From: Marinilabilia rubra
GTDB taxonomy: Bacteria > Bacteroidota > Bacteroidia > Bacteroidales > Marinilabiliaceae
Direction: 5' to 3'
Assembly: GCF_003121985.1 (NCBI RefSeq)
Contig: NZ_QEWP01000015.1
Span: 37,844-101,843, forward strand
Length of the DNA stretch: 64,000 nt
In this document: positions 34,423 through 44,164 of the stretch, piece after piece
How the letters are laid out: every line of letters starts with the position of its first letter
Numbering within the stretch: the stretch's first letter is position 1
The notes under the pieces: generated by a model
The model's database searches: none
Told to the model about the DNA's origin: nothing
Seen by the model: only the letters and a program-made list of their open reading frames with translations
Position numbers and translations under genes: made by a program

Positions 34423-34818
34423 AAATAATAAAACAATAATCCATCGAACTTATATCATACTGTTTGAAGATGATTTTAAACACTAACACAAACATTTGTC
34501 AAACAACAGATTAAAATACACCACACACATAAACAAAACCGATCAAAGCATCTAATCCCAATTAAGATTACTTTCAGTTTATTATCTAAATCAGGTTTTG
34601 AGGTGCGTTATTAACATTTAAACATCAGATAACAATAGATCGTTAGTCCCGAATGCTTCGGGATAGATATTAGATGTAAGATAATTTGTATCACATTGAT
34701 ATTCTGTACATTAACACAAAAGAGAGTGCTCATATTATCAATTGATTATGAATCTATTGTAATCCCGATCCATCGGGATTACGGAGTATTGAGATAAGCT
34801 CAAGCAAATAAAGGCTTT
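34423..34818. repeat. AT-rich spacer with two micro-palindromes
   Basis: No gene seen. Palindromes TCCCGAATGCTTCGGGA (34647-34663) and TCCCGATCCATCGGGA (34763-34778) occur. The first splits a copy of the recurrent GATCGTTAG...TAGATATTAGATGTAAGAT motif. The second lies downstream of the B12 locus and could act as a weak 3' hairpin, but no T run follows. Confidence 0.5.
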
Positions 34819-36627
34819 TCAAATTACAATCAGCTGAAAATCGAACACAATTTCTTCTGGTAAAAGATCCTGACAAACACGTTCACATTTCTTTTTTATG
34901 GCACAATAAAGGGGCTCTTCAGGGGAGTAGGGTATTATATCTGCAACAGCATTGGCTAATTTAACAGACTCAATTGTCTGAGAAACAGACTCACCATATC
35001 CGCAGCCCCGGACTATCCGGGCGAGAAAGGTGGGATTAAAGCGTGCCTTTTTACTATGGGTATTCAACTTGCCTTCAGCCAGTTTTACAGCTTTCCCGAA
35101 CATAACGGCCAGGCAAATCTCGTTTATGTCAGCATCTGCAACCGCCTGCAAGGTTTCCCCCACCAAGTTACCAAAATGAATAAAAGCTGTATCAGGCAAA
35201 TCAGGAAATTCCTTTCTCATGATGTTTTCGCTCCGCTTGCCGGAAGTCAGTACCACTTTTTGAACACCTGAGGCTTTAGCAACGGAAACATGATGACGGA
35301 CTGATGCCATAAAAGCTTCATTGGAGAAAGGATGCACCCTGCCGGATGTTCCTAAAACAGAGATTCCTCCTACAACCCCAATTCGTGGGTTAAAGGTTTT
35401 TACAGCCAATCTTTCCCCCTCAGGCACAAACAATGTCACTTCCAGGCCTCCATCATATTCATAGTTCAGAGAAAGTTCTTCAAAAAGGTTGGTCATCATT
35501 TGCCTGGGAACGGGATTAATGGCGGGCTCCCCCACAGGTAGCTGCAATCCCACCAGAGTAACCCTTCCAATGCCTTTTCCACCTTTAAAAACAACCCCAG
35601 GCGTATCTTTTAATTTCAGTTGACATCCAATTTCATTAGCATGCGTCACATCCGGATCATCTCCGGCATCCTTAATCACCACAAACGAAGCCAAATTTTC
35701 CGCCTTTGTTTCTAAAAAAACCGGGAATGCAGCCTCTGTCCCATCCGGCAAACCTATGGTAACCCGATCCGGCGCGGAGCTCTCGAACAGCGTTAAAAAA
35801 CAAGCTTTTGCCGCAGCTGTAGCGCAACTTCCTGTGGTATATCCCGATCGCAATTTCCCCTCCTCCTCCAAACTCTCCTTGCGCAGTTCGAAGAACTTCT
35901 GCCAAAAAGCTTTTTCTGAATAAACAGTATAAGTGAATTCAGGTAATGATGGTCGCCGGACCATCCAGAGGGGTACATTCAACATCCGGGCTGCATCTAC
36001 TTTACTTTGGATGAAGCCCGAAGGACCACTTTCTTTGCTCAATATAACCTGAGCTTTAGTTTCCCGGGCCAGAATTACAATTTTCTCAACCTTATCATCA
36101 GGAGCCATGGGAAAAACCAGATGTTGAGGAATGCCGTAATTCAAAACTTTCCCCCGGCTCAATGGCGTATCCAGAATACGAAAACAGCACTGACGGTTTT
36201 CCCATACAGCACGAAGCTTTGGAATGGTCTGCACTCCGGTAAGAGCAAGTATTTTGTCAAAGTCACTTTCAAGCAGGGCTTTTTCCAGGGAAGCGTAATC
36301 ATCAAAAAAGCGAACATATTTGGAATGGCTCACAACAGTTGCGGGCCGCTCAAATCTTAAGGTTTCGATTTTACATTTGATGGAAGCATCATGAATATTT
36401 TGGTGCAATTCAACCGCATAGGGGTGGGCAGCATCAACAATCAGCATGATACTATTTTTAATGCAAAACTCCTCAATGGCATTGGCATCCATGGTTCCGG
36501 TAATAACAGTTCCTCCCACCCGTTGAGTGGTTTCCGTTTTTGTCGAGTAGAAATAAGGCTGCTCAATTACATCGAACAACCGGGCTGCCTGCCGGCCTTC
36601 TGTGGTACCGCCGAAAATAAGGATCAT
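34819..36627 (-). CDS. Fused precorrin-6A reductase and cobalt-precorrin-5B C1-methyltransferase (CbiJ-CbiD)
   Basis: A 602-residue fusion. Residues 1-250 are CbiJ/CobK (MILIFGGTTEGR nucleotide motif; VDAAHPYAVELHQNI; VILSKESGPSGF), which reduces precorrin-6A with NAD(P)H. Residues about 258-602 are CbiD (SGYTTGSCATAAAKAC at 261-276; IGVVGGISVLGTSGRVHPFS), the SAM-dependent C1-methyltransferase of the anaerobic route. It is the last gene of the B12 locus, 57 bases after CbiG-CbiF. The two activities act in the same part of the pathway, which makes the fusion sensible. Both halves look full length. Confidence 0.93.
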   Translation of the reverse strand: MILIFGGTTEGRQAARLFDVIEQPYFYSTKTETTQRVGGTVITGTMDANAIEEFCIKNSIMLIVDAAHPYAVELHQNIHDASIKCKIETLRFERPATVVSHSKYVRFFDDYASLEKALLESDFDKILALTGVQTIPKLRAVWENRQCCFRILDTPLSRGKVLNYGIPQHLVFPMAPDDKVEKIVILARETKAQVILSKESGPSGFIQSKVDAARMLNVPLWMVRRPSLPEFTYTVYSEKAFWQKFFELRKESLEEEGKLRSGYTTGSCATAAAKACFLTLFESSAPDRVTIGLPDGTEAAFPVFLETKAENLASFVVIKDAGDDPDVTHANEIGCQLKLKDTPGVVFKGGKGIGRVTLVGLQLPVGEPAINPVPRQMMTNLFEELSLNYEYDGGLEVTLFVPEGERLAVKTFNPRIGVVGGISVLGTSGRVHPFSNEAFMASVRHHVSVAKASGVQKVVLTSGKRSENIMRKEFPDLPDTAFIHFGNLVGETLQAVADADINEICLAVMFGKAVKLAEGKLNTHSKKARFNPTFLARIVRGCGYGESVSQTIESVKLANAVADIIPYSPEEPLYCAIKKKCERVCQDLLPEEIVFDFQLIVI

Positions 36628-36684
36628 AATTTCTTGCTTTGCGCAAGGAGCAAAGGGGAAACACTATGCGCCATGCTCTTTGCT

Positions 36685-38460
36685 CTATGCCTTTCTTCTT
36701 TCCCTAAACTCATGAGAAAACGACTGGTCGTACAATTTGGAAAATCCCGAACGGTTATCGATGGCTTTCCCTACCACAATAAGGGTTGTCATTTTTAAAT
36801 TATTTTCCTCCACGGTTTCAGAAAGCGTCGCCAGAGTACACCTATAGATTTTTTCATCTTTCCAAGTGAGTTTGTAACACACCGCCACAGGAGTTTCGGG
36901 AGGATAATGTGTTAGCAATTCCTGTTGAACTTTTATGGCAATGGCGGCACTCAGGTAAATACACATGGTGCTTTGCGATGCTGCCATTTTGTGCAATTGC
37001 TCACGCTCTGGCATAGGTGTCCGACCTTCGCCACGGGTAAGCACGATACTTTGTACCTCCTCTGGAATGGTAAATTGCGATTTCAGAGCTGCAGCCGCTG
37101 CCTGAAAGGACGAAATCCCAGGCGTAATGTGGTATTGCCATTCCCACTGATCCATAATATTCATTTGTTCCTGAATGGCTCCGTAAATGCAAGGATCCCC
37201 GGTATGCAAACGAACAACAAACAACCCGCGGTCATAAAACTTCCGCATACTCTCCATTTGTGTCATCAAATCCATTCCTGCCGAACTCTCCACCACACAA
37301 CGGGGTTTGGCGTATTCTGTTAATTCCCGTGGCACCAGACTTCCGGCATAGAGAATATAGTCGGCAGACTGAAGCATGCGCTTGCCTTTTACCGATACCA
37401 ATTCGGGATCTCCCGGGCCCGCACCCACAATTTCCACAAATCCTTTGCGGTCAAAACAGCGGTCAACGCTAATGGCGTATGTAAAGTTTTTGTCTGCAAC
37501 TTTTACTTTTGTTTTCTCAATGAGTAAAGAGTTATTGGCCAAATGCATGGCCGAAGCTTCTGAAACACCTGCACAGCCTGTCATTTCCTCAACTTTGGAG
37601 GAGGGATTGGGCACATCGTATTTACTGAGTTCTCCTCCTGAAAAGCAACACAGTGGAACATTCCATTTTTCGCTTAATTGAAGGAATGCTGGTTCGTCTT
37701 TCTTAATATCCACAGTTCCCAGTGAGGCCAACGAAAGAAAAGAAACCCCATCTTTATGAAACCCGTCCAATAAGAGACGCTCAAACTCATAAAAAGGCAA
37801 ATCCCGCTGACAACCTATTCCGACATGTAGCATTGGTGGTCGGTAAAAAATGGCTTTGTCGCCAAAGTTGTGAAGAAACGAGGTCACTGCAATAACCAGA
37901 TAGTAATCATCAATATTTAAATCTGCACTATTAAAAAACAGATCCACATGTGAAGGAGCTTCTGTTTCTAAAAACAAGGTCCCTTCATCTCTGGCTTCCA
38001 GTAATAGTGCCGTTTTGCGGCCATTGACAAAAGCTGCCATTAACCGTGTGAGATTTCCGCTACACTCCATCTTCCAGTCAAACCGTGACGCTAAAGTATC
38101 CAGGGACCATAAACCGGAGGTATCACTAACAGTGGTGATAACCGGCTGAGCACCTAACATTTTAGAAATCCGCTGCGCCAGAGTATTGGCTCCTCCCATA
38201 TGCCCCGAAGCCACAGGCTGAACAAATTGTCCGTTGGCATCGATGTTAATTACTGCCGGATCTGTTTTCTTATCTTTCAGAAATGGAGCTATTTCACGAA
38301 CACAAATTCCCAGGGCACCAATAAATATCAATGCTTTGTTATTCTGCCAGAGTCGATCATATTGTCCGGGAGACCTCTTGATTGTCGCCTCAAAGCCAGA
38401 AGAGATCAATCTCTGTGCGAGTTGTTGGCCTTTATCTGAATGGGTAATGATTGTTTGCAT
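36685..38460 (-). CDS. Fused cobalt-precorrin-5A hydrolase and precorrin-4 C11-methyltransferase (CbiG-CbiF)
   Basis: A 591-residue fusion. I start at the ATG at 38458-38460 (MQTIITHSDKGQQLAQ). An upstream in-frame ATG at 38505 would only add residues encoded by an inverted repeat. Residues 1-335 are CbiG (IGALGICVREIAPFL, SGHMGGANTLA, GIGCQRDLPF), which opens the delta-lactone, a hallmark of the anaerobic pathway. Residues about 341-591 are CbiF (VGAGPGDPELVSVKGKRML, LHTGDPCIYGAIQEQM, VLTRGEGRTPMPE), the C11 methylase. The last codons and TAG stop overlap a short GCATAGAGCATGG-type repeat. Confidence 0.93.
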   Translation of the reverse strand: MQTIITHSDKGQQLAQRLISSGFEATIKRSPGQYDRLWQNNKALIFIGALGICVREIAPFLKDKKTDPAVINIDANGQFVQPVASGHMGGANTLAQRISKMLGAQPVITTVSDTSGLWSLDTLASRFDWKMECSGNLTRLMAAFVNGRKTALLLEARDEGTLFLETEAPSHVDLFFNSADLNIDDYYLVIAVTSFLHNFGDKAIFYRPPMLHVGIGCQRDLPFYEFERLLLDGFHKDGVSFLSLASLGTVDIKKDEPAFLQLSEKWNVPLCCFSGGELSKYDVPNPSSKVEEMTGCAGVSEASAMHLANNSLLIEKTKVKVADKNFTYAISVDRCFDRKGFVEIVGAGPGDPELVSVKGKRMLQSADYILYAGSLVPRELTEYAKPRCVVESSAGMDLMTQMESMRKFYDRGLFVVRLHTGDPCIYGAIQEQMNIMDQWEWQYHITPGISSFQAAAAALKSQFTIPEEVQSIVLTRGEGRTPMPEREQLHKMAASQSTMCIYLSAAIAIKVQQELLTHYPPETPVAVCYKLTWKDEKIYRCTLATLSETVEENNLKMTTLIVVGKAIDNRSGFSKLYDQSFSHEFRERRKA

Positions 38461-38471
38461 ATATAAATGTA

Positions 38472-38539
38472 ATTTTAACGCAAAGACGCAGTGTCGCAGA
38501 GTCATAAAACCCTTTGCGAAATGGCGTCTTTGCGTTTAA
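38472..38539. repeat. Inverted repeat between CbiG-CbiF and CbiE-CbiT genes
   Basis: TTAACGCAAAGACGC at the left and GCGTCTTTGCGTTTAA at the right are inverted copies separated by about 35 bases. The right arm reaches the last codon and stop of the CbiE-CbiT gene (stop at 38536-38538). It could form a hairpin within the polycistronic transcript. Confidence 0.7.
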
Positions 38540-39720
38540 TTAATCTTTTGAGCCACCAGGATAGAGATCGGATTATGATCATCCACCTGAATTTGCTGTT
38601 GTTGTGTTATTTCAAATTGGTTATGGGAGCACCAGTCCAAAAACCGGTTTAGGCTTTCACTGGAAACAGAATTAAAGCCGATGACACCATTGGATTGCAA
38701 GTATTTGTTGACATCATCCAGTACTTTTTCCATTTTACCCCCATAGCCGCCAATAAAAACAGCATCAGGAAACGCCAATTCCTTTTTGCTTACTTTCAGA
38801 TAATCCCCCATCACAAGTTGAATCCCCGGCGTCTGGAATTTTCGGGCATTTCGCATTATGATTCCTTCGGATTCGGGCCGGATTTCAAAAGCAGTTACCT
38901 GAAGATGCGGATGATTAAGTTTGGCTTCAATAGAAACACTCCCGGTGCAGGCACCAACATCCCAAAATACTCTGTGCTGGTTAAGTTGCATTAAAGCCAG
39001 CGTTGTCAGCCGTATGGGCATTTTGGTAATCATGCGCGGACGACCTGCCAACGGGTCAAAGTCCGTTTCGGGAATTCCCTTAACCGGGATCGTCTCATTT
39101 GTTTTCTCCAGGAAGAAACAATTGGGATGTTTAAAATCCAGACTTAAGGCCTCCTCAAGTGTCAATTCAAGAATGCGCTCTTCGTCGCCGCCTATTTTTT
39201 CCCCGTAAAGCATTCTGTAATTGACATATCCGAACTCCAGCATACGGCTGGCAATAGAAGCCGGTGTTTTTTTGCGATCAGTAAGAACTGACATTCGCTC
39301 AACTCCCTCAATCAGTGCTTTGTCAAAAACCTTCCATGATCTGCCGGTAAGTGAAATAACATGATATTCTCCATAATTAATTCCGATTTTATGACCAAGA
39401 ATTTGCAAGGAATTAAAGGTAGGCAACACAACAATTTCAGCATCCGGAAATTCCCGTTTCAATGTGTTACCGATACCAAAAAACAAAGGGTCACCTGAAG
39501 CAAATACAATCCAGTTTTCTGAAGATTTACGAATTGTTTCAATGAGAGACTCCAAAGGAGCCACCACAGAACACCAATTGTGATTATCCGGAAGAATCGA
39601 TTTCACTAAGTCATGATGGCGTTTTCCACCAGCAAAGCAGTGCGAAGAATTTATTTCCAGGGTTACCTCTTCAGAAAACTGAGGAAATTGATCGTTGACA
39701 CCGATGATAGTTATTTTCAT
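38536..39720 (-). CDS. Precorrin-6Y C5,15-methyltransferase, decarboxylating (CbiE-CbiT fusion, CobL-like)
   Basis: A 394-residue bifunctional enzyme. Residues 1-200 are CbiE, of the tetrapyrrole methylase fold (FASGDPLFFGIG at 73-84; TDRKKTPASIASRML), methylating C5. Residues about 205-394 are CbiT, a Rossmann SAM methyltransferase (VFWDVGACTGSVSIEA with the SAM loop at 251-266; VFIGGYGGKMEKVLD). It methylates C15 and removes the ring C acetate carboxylate. The N terminus is slightly divergent from the usual GxGPG motif (IIGVNDQFPQFS). It is preceded by the CbiH-CbiC gene with a 74-base gap. Confidence 0.93.
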   Translation of the reverse strand: MKITIIGVNDQFPQFSEEVTLEINSSHCFAGGKRHHDLVKSILPDNHNWCSVVAPLESLIETIRKSSENWIVFASGDPLFFGIGNTLKREFPDAEIVVLPTFNSLQILGHKIGINYGEYHVISLTGRSWKVFDKALIEGVERMSVLTDRKKTPASIASRMLEFGYVNYRMLYGEKIGGDEERILELTLEEALSLDFKHPNCFFLEKTNETIPVKGIPETDFDPLAGRPRMITKMPIRLTTLALMQLNQHRVFWDVGACTGSVSIEAKLNHPHLQVTAFEIRPESEGIIMRNARKFQTPGIQLVMGDYLKVSKKELAFPDAVFIGGYGGKMEKVLDDVNKYLQSNGVIGFNSVSSESLNRFLDWCSHNQFEITQQQQIQVDDHNPISILVAQKIN

Positions 39721-39794
39721 TTTTGTTGCTTTAAACTACTGAACTAACGGACTGGTAAGCTGATGAGCTCATTAGTTCAGAGGCTCGTCAGTCA

Positions 39795-41195
39795 TTATAC
39801 TCCTTCTCCGGGATGCATGGCCAGAGCATCGTCCCAACTCAATATGGAGTTGATGATAGTGGCGGCCAGGTTACTGCCCCCTTTTCGGCCTTCCACTATA
39901 ACCGCAGGGATATCAGGACATCCAAATTTCAACTGCCATTTACTTTCACGCACATTCACAAAACCTACCGGAGCAGCAACAACCCCGGCCGGATGGGCTT
40001 TCCCGTTTCTGATGAGGTTGACCAATTCCATCAGGGCTGTTGGCGCATTTCCAATGGCAAAAAGAGCATTCGGGTGTTCCTCTGCAGCCAGACGGATTCC
40101 AGCCTGGCTTCGGGTGATTTTCTGCTCTGAAGCCTTCTCTTTTACACGCTCATCATCTAAATAGCATTTCAATTCCACTCCAAGTTTTTCAAGTGTTGCT
40201 CGACGCACACCACGTGTAACCATCGAAACATCCGTAACAATAACCGGAGGTTTTCCGGAATAAAAAGCCTTATGCAATCGGGCTACCATGTCATTCCTTA
40301 TTTCAAGTAAATCATTCATGCCAAAATCGGCCGTTGTATGGATACAGTGCAAAGCCACCCAGGTTTTGTCCAGCGACTGATCTTCAACATCCAATTCTTT
40401 AAGAATGGTGCGGAAGCTTTCAATCATAATCTTTCGCCCCGGATTGTCTTTTCCCTGATCCTCTTGATTGTAATAACCTCGAGGCGTAACCATCCGATCG
40501 CAAATCATGCGGGTCTGGCTGTTCCCCACCATCACCAGAGAAAACATATCCGCCATGGATGCTTCCAGCTCTTCAAGAGTTACAAAACTCAGCTGCTCAT
40601 CTTTCCGTCCCACATTACGGGCAATGCACACACTGGTTTGAGGAGAACGAAATTGTAAAAATATCTCCCGGAACCTCATCAACTGCCAAAAGCGGCCCTT
40701 GCTTACAGGATTGTAAACTGCTGTTACAAAATCCGCATCGGCAGCTGCCTTTATACGTTTCTCTATACGCTCCCAGGGCGTTAATAAATCGGACATTGAA
40801 ATGGCACAAAAATCATGGCCCAACGGTGCACCCATGCGTGCTGCAGCAGCAAACATTGCACTGATGCCGGGGATTACCACAATTTCAATTATTGATTCCT
40901 GCTCCTCCTTCATTTCCCAAAGAAGTGGTGCCATCCCATAAACTCCGGAATCACCACTGCTGATGACCGAAACGGTTTTTCCCCTTTCAGCCTCCTCAAA
41001 TGCTGATTTTGCCCGGTCCCGTTCCTTTTTCATACCAGTGCTGATGGTTTCCTTGCCTTCAGAAAGGTGACCGATGTACTCAAAATAGTGGTTGTATCCC
41101 ACAATGACATCGGATTCATGTAAGGCCTGCACAGCCTGTGGTGTCATTTGATTCTGATCGCCGGGACCAAAGCCTATAGTGTATATTTTGCTCAT
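39795..41195 (-). CDS. Fused precorrin-3B C17-methyltransferase and precorrin-8X methylmutase (CbiH-CbiC)
   Basis: A 466-residue fusion. Residues 1-245 are CbiH/CobJ (IGFGPGDQNQMTPQAVQAL, SSGDSGVYGMAPLLWE, YNPVSKGR, MVTPRGYY), which performs C17 methylation with ring contraction. Residues about 265-466 are CbiC/CobH (HCIHTTADFGMNDLL, VTDVSMVTRGVRR, NAPTALMELVNLI, AAPVGFVNVRESK), which moves the C11 methyl to C12 in the last ring step. The two reactions are at opposite ends of the ring pathway, so the fusion does not reflect consecutive steps. Confidence 0.94.
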   Translation of the reverse strand: MSKIYTIGFGPGDQNQMTPQAVQALHESDVIVGYNHYFEYIGHLSEGKETISTGMKKERDRAKSAFEEAERGKTVSVISSGDSGVYGMAPLLWEMKEEQESIIEIVVIPGISAMFAAAARMGAPLGHDFCAISMSDLLTPWERIEKRIKAAADADFVTAVYNPVSKGRFWQLMRFREIFLQFRSPQTSVCIARNVGRKDEQLSFVTLEELEASMADMFSLVMVGNSQTRMICDRMVTPRGYYNQEDQGKDNPGRKIMIESFRTILKELDVEDQSLDKTWVALHCIHTTADFGMNDLLEIRNDMVARLHKAFYSGKPPVIVTDVSMVTRGVRRATLEKLGVELKCYLDDERVKEKASEQKITRSQAGIRLAAEEHPNALFAIGNAPTALMELVNLIRNGKAHPAGVVAAPVGFVNVRESKWQLKFGCPDIPAVIVEGRKGGSNLAATIINSILSWDDALAMHPGEGV

Positions 41196-41289
41196 AATAT
41201 TAAATGGTTGAAGAGAAAAAGGGTGGAAAGGTAAAAATGGTAAAAAATGAAGGACGATATGGAACCTTCACCATCCAACCGCTTCACTG

Positions 41290-41991
41290 TTACACCCGCT
41301 CACCCTCGTAAAATACTATTACTGAAAAATAAGGAATCTCTCTATCTCTTAAGTCCTCAACATTGGAGGTAACAAACTCATAAGGTGTCCCTGCCTTCTC
41401 CACATACAAGAAGGGGCGGGAGCATTGGGTAAGATAGCCATACCACTCTTCAAGAACTTTCATCTTCATCACAACCAGAGTGTCGTTCACACGGGCATGA
41501 AGCAAATCAGAAATCTGCTCAAAACTTTGGGGACGGGCAATAAGGTTAAAACCCGAGCTTCCTTCCGTAATGGGCCTATCCCCCAGACCTCCGGCAGCTA
41601 TAAAAGCGGGGATACCCGAGATTACGCTGCACTCAACCCCATCGGCTTTAGCCATTTTGAACAAATAACCAAAAGTACTGTAGAAGAGCACATCTCCTTC
41701 GTTCACCACAGCCACCTCTTTGCCTTCATCCAGCGATTCCTTTATTGCATGGTAAGCCTCGCGGTAAATTTCATCACGATTCTTTCCCATCATGGGAATA
41801 ACTAACGGGCGGCATTCTGTTTCGAAATCCAGTTGTTCAAGGATTTTCAACGAATAAGACTGGACCTCTCCCGAATTTGAATAAGAAGCCGGATAAAATA
41901 CTACGTCAGCACACTGCAAAGATCTGAGTGCTTTCAGTGTAATCATTTCCGGATCGCCCGGCCCGAGGCCTATGCCTGTTAATCGTTTCAT
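41290..41991 (-). CDS. cbiL: Precorrin-2 C20-methyltransferase
   Basis: A 233-residue tetrapyrrole methylase. IGLGPGDPEMITLKALRSL is the N-terminal motif, VNEGDVLFYSTFGYLF the central SAM loop, and ISGIPAFIAAGG follows. These place it in the CbiL/CobI group, which methylates C20 of (cobalt-)precorrin-2. It acts directly after cobalt insertion by CbiK. It ends just upstream of the CbiH-CbiC gene, separated by a 94-base spacer with GGGTGGAAAGG-like repeats. Confidence 0.93.
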   Translation of the reverse strand: MKRLTGIGLGPGDPEMITLKALRSLQCADVVFYPASYSNSGEVQSYSLKILEQLDFETECRPLVIPMMGKNRDEIYREAYHAIKESLDEGKEVAVVNEGDVLFYSTFGYLFKMAKADGVECSVISGIPAFIAAGGLGDRPITEGSSGFNLIARPQSFEQISDLLHARVNDTLVVMKMKVLEEWYGYLTQCSRPFLYVEKAGTPYEFVTSNVEDLRDREIPYFSVIVFYEGERV

Positions 41992-42117
41992 ATATATCGT
42001 TAAAAAAAAGAGATGTTAGATTTTTAGATATACGATTTAAGATGAATCCAATAATTTAATTAGGGGCATATCCATGCGTCTTTGGCCTCTTCTTTTTATT
42101 TGATTTTTCCATCATCA

Positions 42118-43461
42118 TTATACTTTTCTACCATTATTCCCTCTCACCTTGCTCCCCTCTAAAATTTGCTCCAAAAAACTCTTCATTCGCCCGGGTTCTC
42201 CCAGATACAAATGCATGTAAGAAGCCCAAACCTTATTAAATCTGAAAACAGGCATTTCAATGGTTTTACCGCGAGCGGTCTTTACCTCATATTCCGGAGT
42301 CGTGTGTCCATTTAAAAGTTTCGAATAGTGAAACTCATGCCCTTTCAACTCCATGCCATCAAAGAGAACCTGACGATACCCCAAATGCAATTTCATATCC
42401 TCAAAGGAGGTGGAAAAATCAAAAATCCCTGCCATTTCATGGACTTCCCCTTCTTTTGAAATAATTGATTTACCCAGATACATCATTCCGCCACACTCGG
42501 CTACCACAGCTTTTCCTGAATGGGCAAACTCACGTATGCTCCTCATCATCAGTTCATTTCGGGATAACTCTCCGGCAAACAATTCAGGATATCCACCAGG
42601 TAGCCAGAGAAGGTCTGCTTCCGGCAACTGCTCATCTTTTAAAGGAGAGAAGTAATGCACATTCCCTATTTCCTGCAAGCAATCCAAATTGGCCTTGTAA
42701 TTGAAATTAAAAGCCTTATCGGAAGCTATTGCGATGCTAATCTTTTTGGAATCTGTCGTTAATTCAGGAGTGACTTCAGAAAAATCCATCTGACTCTCTT
42801 CCAATAAAGTACTCAAATCAACATGTTCCCGAATGTGTTTAGCAGCCTTTTTAACAATTCGGGAGCCCTCGCTCTCCCCCGGCATGTGCAACCCCAAATG
42901 CCTGTCATCAATGGCCAAATCCTTATCGCGAGGAATATAACCCAAAGCTTTTACGCCTGATGCACTGGCAGCCTCTTCCAAAAATTGGTAATGAGAAGCT
43001 CCTGCCACCTTATTGAAAATGACACCAGCCAGACGAATGGTCTTGTCAAAATTTTTAAAGCCATACAAAAGAGGGGCCACGGAGTAGGCAACGCTGGAGG
43101 CATCTACCACCAAAACAACAGGAATATCCAATAACCTGGCAACTGAAGCAGAACTCCCTTCATCCTTAAGGGCCCCGTCGAACAAACCCATTACTCCTTC
43201 CACAACACCTACATCTGCATCTTTCACCTGATTATTAAAAACCTCCATCACGTGGCTTTCGGACGACATCCACAAGTCCAGATTGTAGGATGGTCTGCCG
43301 GCAATCTCAGCATGATGCATCGGGTCGATGTAATCGGGTCCACATTTAAAAGGCTGCACACACAGTCCCAAATCGGCAAGAGCCCGAATCAACCCCAAGG
43401 TAACCAGTGTTTTGCCTGAGTTACTTTTGGGTGCTGCTATGAGGAATGTTGGTTTTTTCAT
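42118..43461 (-). CDS. cbiA: Cobyrinate a,c-diamide synthase
   Basis: A 447-residue glutamine amidotransferase that amidates the a and c side chains of cobyrinate. The N-terminal dethiobiotin-synthetase-like ATPase has APKSNSGKTLVTLGLIRAL, PFKCGPDYIDPMHH and VEGVMGLFDG. The C-terminal class I glutaminase has WLPGGYPELFAGEL, the nucleophile Cys in VVAECGGMMYLG and a terminal YMHLY that contains the catalytic His. Length is as expected for CbiA/CobB. Confidence 0.95.
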   Translation of the reverse strand: MKKPTFLIAAPKSNSGKTLVTLGLIRALADLGLCVQPFKCGPDYIDPMHHAEIAGRPSYNLDLWMSSESHVMEVFNNQVKDADVGVVEGVMGLFDGALKDEGSSASVARLLDIPVVLVVDASSVAYSVAPLLYGFKNFDKTIRLAGVIFNKVAGASHYQFLEEAASASGVKALGYIPRDKDLAIDDRHLGLHMPGESEGSRIVKKAAKHIREHVDLSTLLEESQMDFSEVTPELTTDSKKISIAIASDKAFNFNYKANLDCLQEIGNVHYFSPLKDEQLPEADLLWLPGGYPELFAGELSRNELMMRSIREFAHSGKAVVAECGGMMYLGKSIISKEGEVHEMAGIFDFSTSFEDMKLHLGYRQVLFDGMELKGHEFHYSKLLNGHTTPEYEVKTARGKTIEMPVFRFNKVWASYMHLYLGEPGRMKSFLEQILEGSKVRGNNGRKV

Positions 43462-43551
43462 ATGTTATCAAATAAATTTGCAGGGGAAGGGCCTGGGGCA
43501 TAGGGCATAGAGTTTGATTAGTTTAATTCTTCTTTCTCCATGCACCATGCT

Positions 43552-44070
43552 CTATGCACCGTGCATCTTCAACTTCAAGGGCAACCCTGCCACCATCATC
43601 GTTGCTTCATCCGCACGGGAGGCAATGTACTGGTTCATCCAACCCTGAAGATCGGTAAACCGTCGAGCCAGGGCATTTTCGGCATGTCCGCCAAGACCTA
43701 TTTCATTGGAAATAACAATGAGTGTAGCATCTTTCTGCATCAATTTCTCAAACTCAGTTTTGGCTTTTACCAATACCTCGTCTACCGACTTATCCTGATG
43801 ATCAAAAAACAGGTTGGTCAGCCATAGAGTGACACAATCCATTACCACAACACGCCCTTCGATATCGCATTCAGATATATTAACCGGCTCTTCCATACTG
43901 GTCCATTCCGGGCCACGATCTCTCTGATGACGCTCCACCCGTTGCCTGAAGTCATCATCCCAAATTCGGGCAGTAGCCAGATAAACCGGGTTGGATGACT
44001 TTTCCAGCGCCAGCTTCTGGGCATAGCTGCTTTTACCTGATCGTTGTCCGCCTGTGATAAAATGAAGCAT
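43552..44070 (-). CDS. cobU: Adenosylcobinamide kinase / adenosylcobinamide-phosphate guanylyltransferase
   Basis: A 172-residue bifunctional enzyme that phosphorylates adenosylcobinamide and then transfers GMP to it. The P-loop is ITGGQRSGKSSYAQK (6-15). VERHQRDRGPEW carries the His that is guanylylated in CobU. MDCVTLWLTNLFFD and EIGLGGHAENALARRFTDL are the other conserved blocks. Its stop codon lies in a repeat of the GCATAGAGCATGG type (43540-43566). Confidence 0.95.
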   Translation of the reverse strand: MLHFITGGQRSGKSSYAQKLALEKSSNPVYLATARIWDDDFRQRVERHQRDRGPEWTSMEEPVNISECDIEGRVVVMDCVTLWLTNLFFDHQDKSVDEVLVKAKTEFEKLMQKDATLIVISNEIGLGGHAENALARRFTDLQGWMNQYIASRADEATMMVAGLPLKLKMHGA

Positions 44071-44164
44071 ACTTTAGATATTAGAAATTAGATGATAGAT
44101 GCTAGAAACTGAGAATTAAAAGACATTTCTAAAGGCCCTTTTCTATGGATCATAGGGGCTTTCA

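Noticed and set aside
38461..38505. Upstream start for CbiG-CbiF
   Set aside because: The added residues are encoded by an inverted repeat and precede the family start MQTIITHSDKG.
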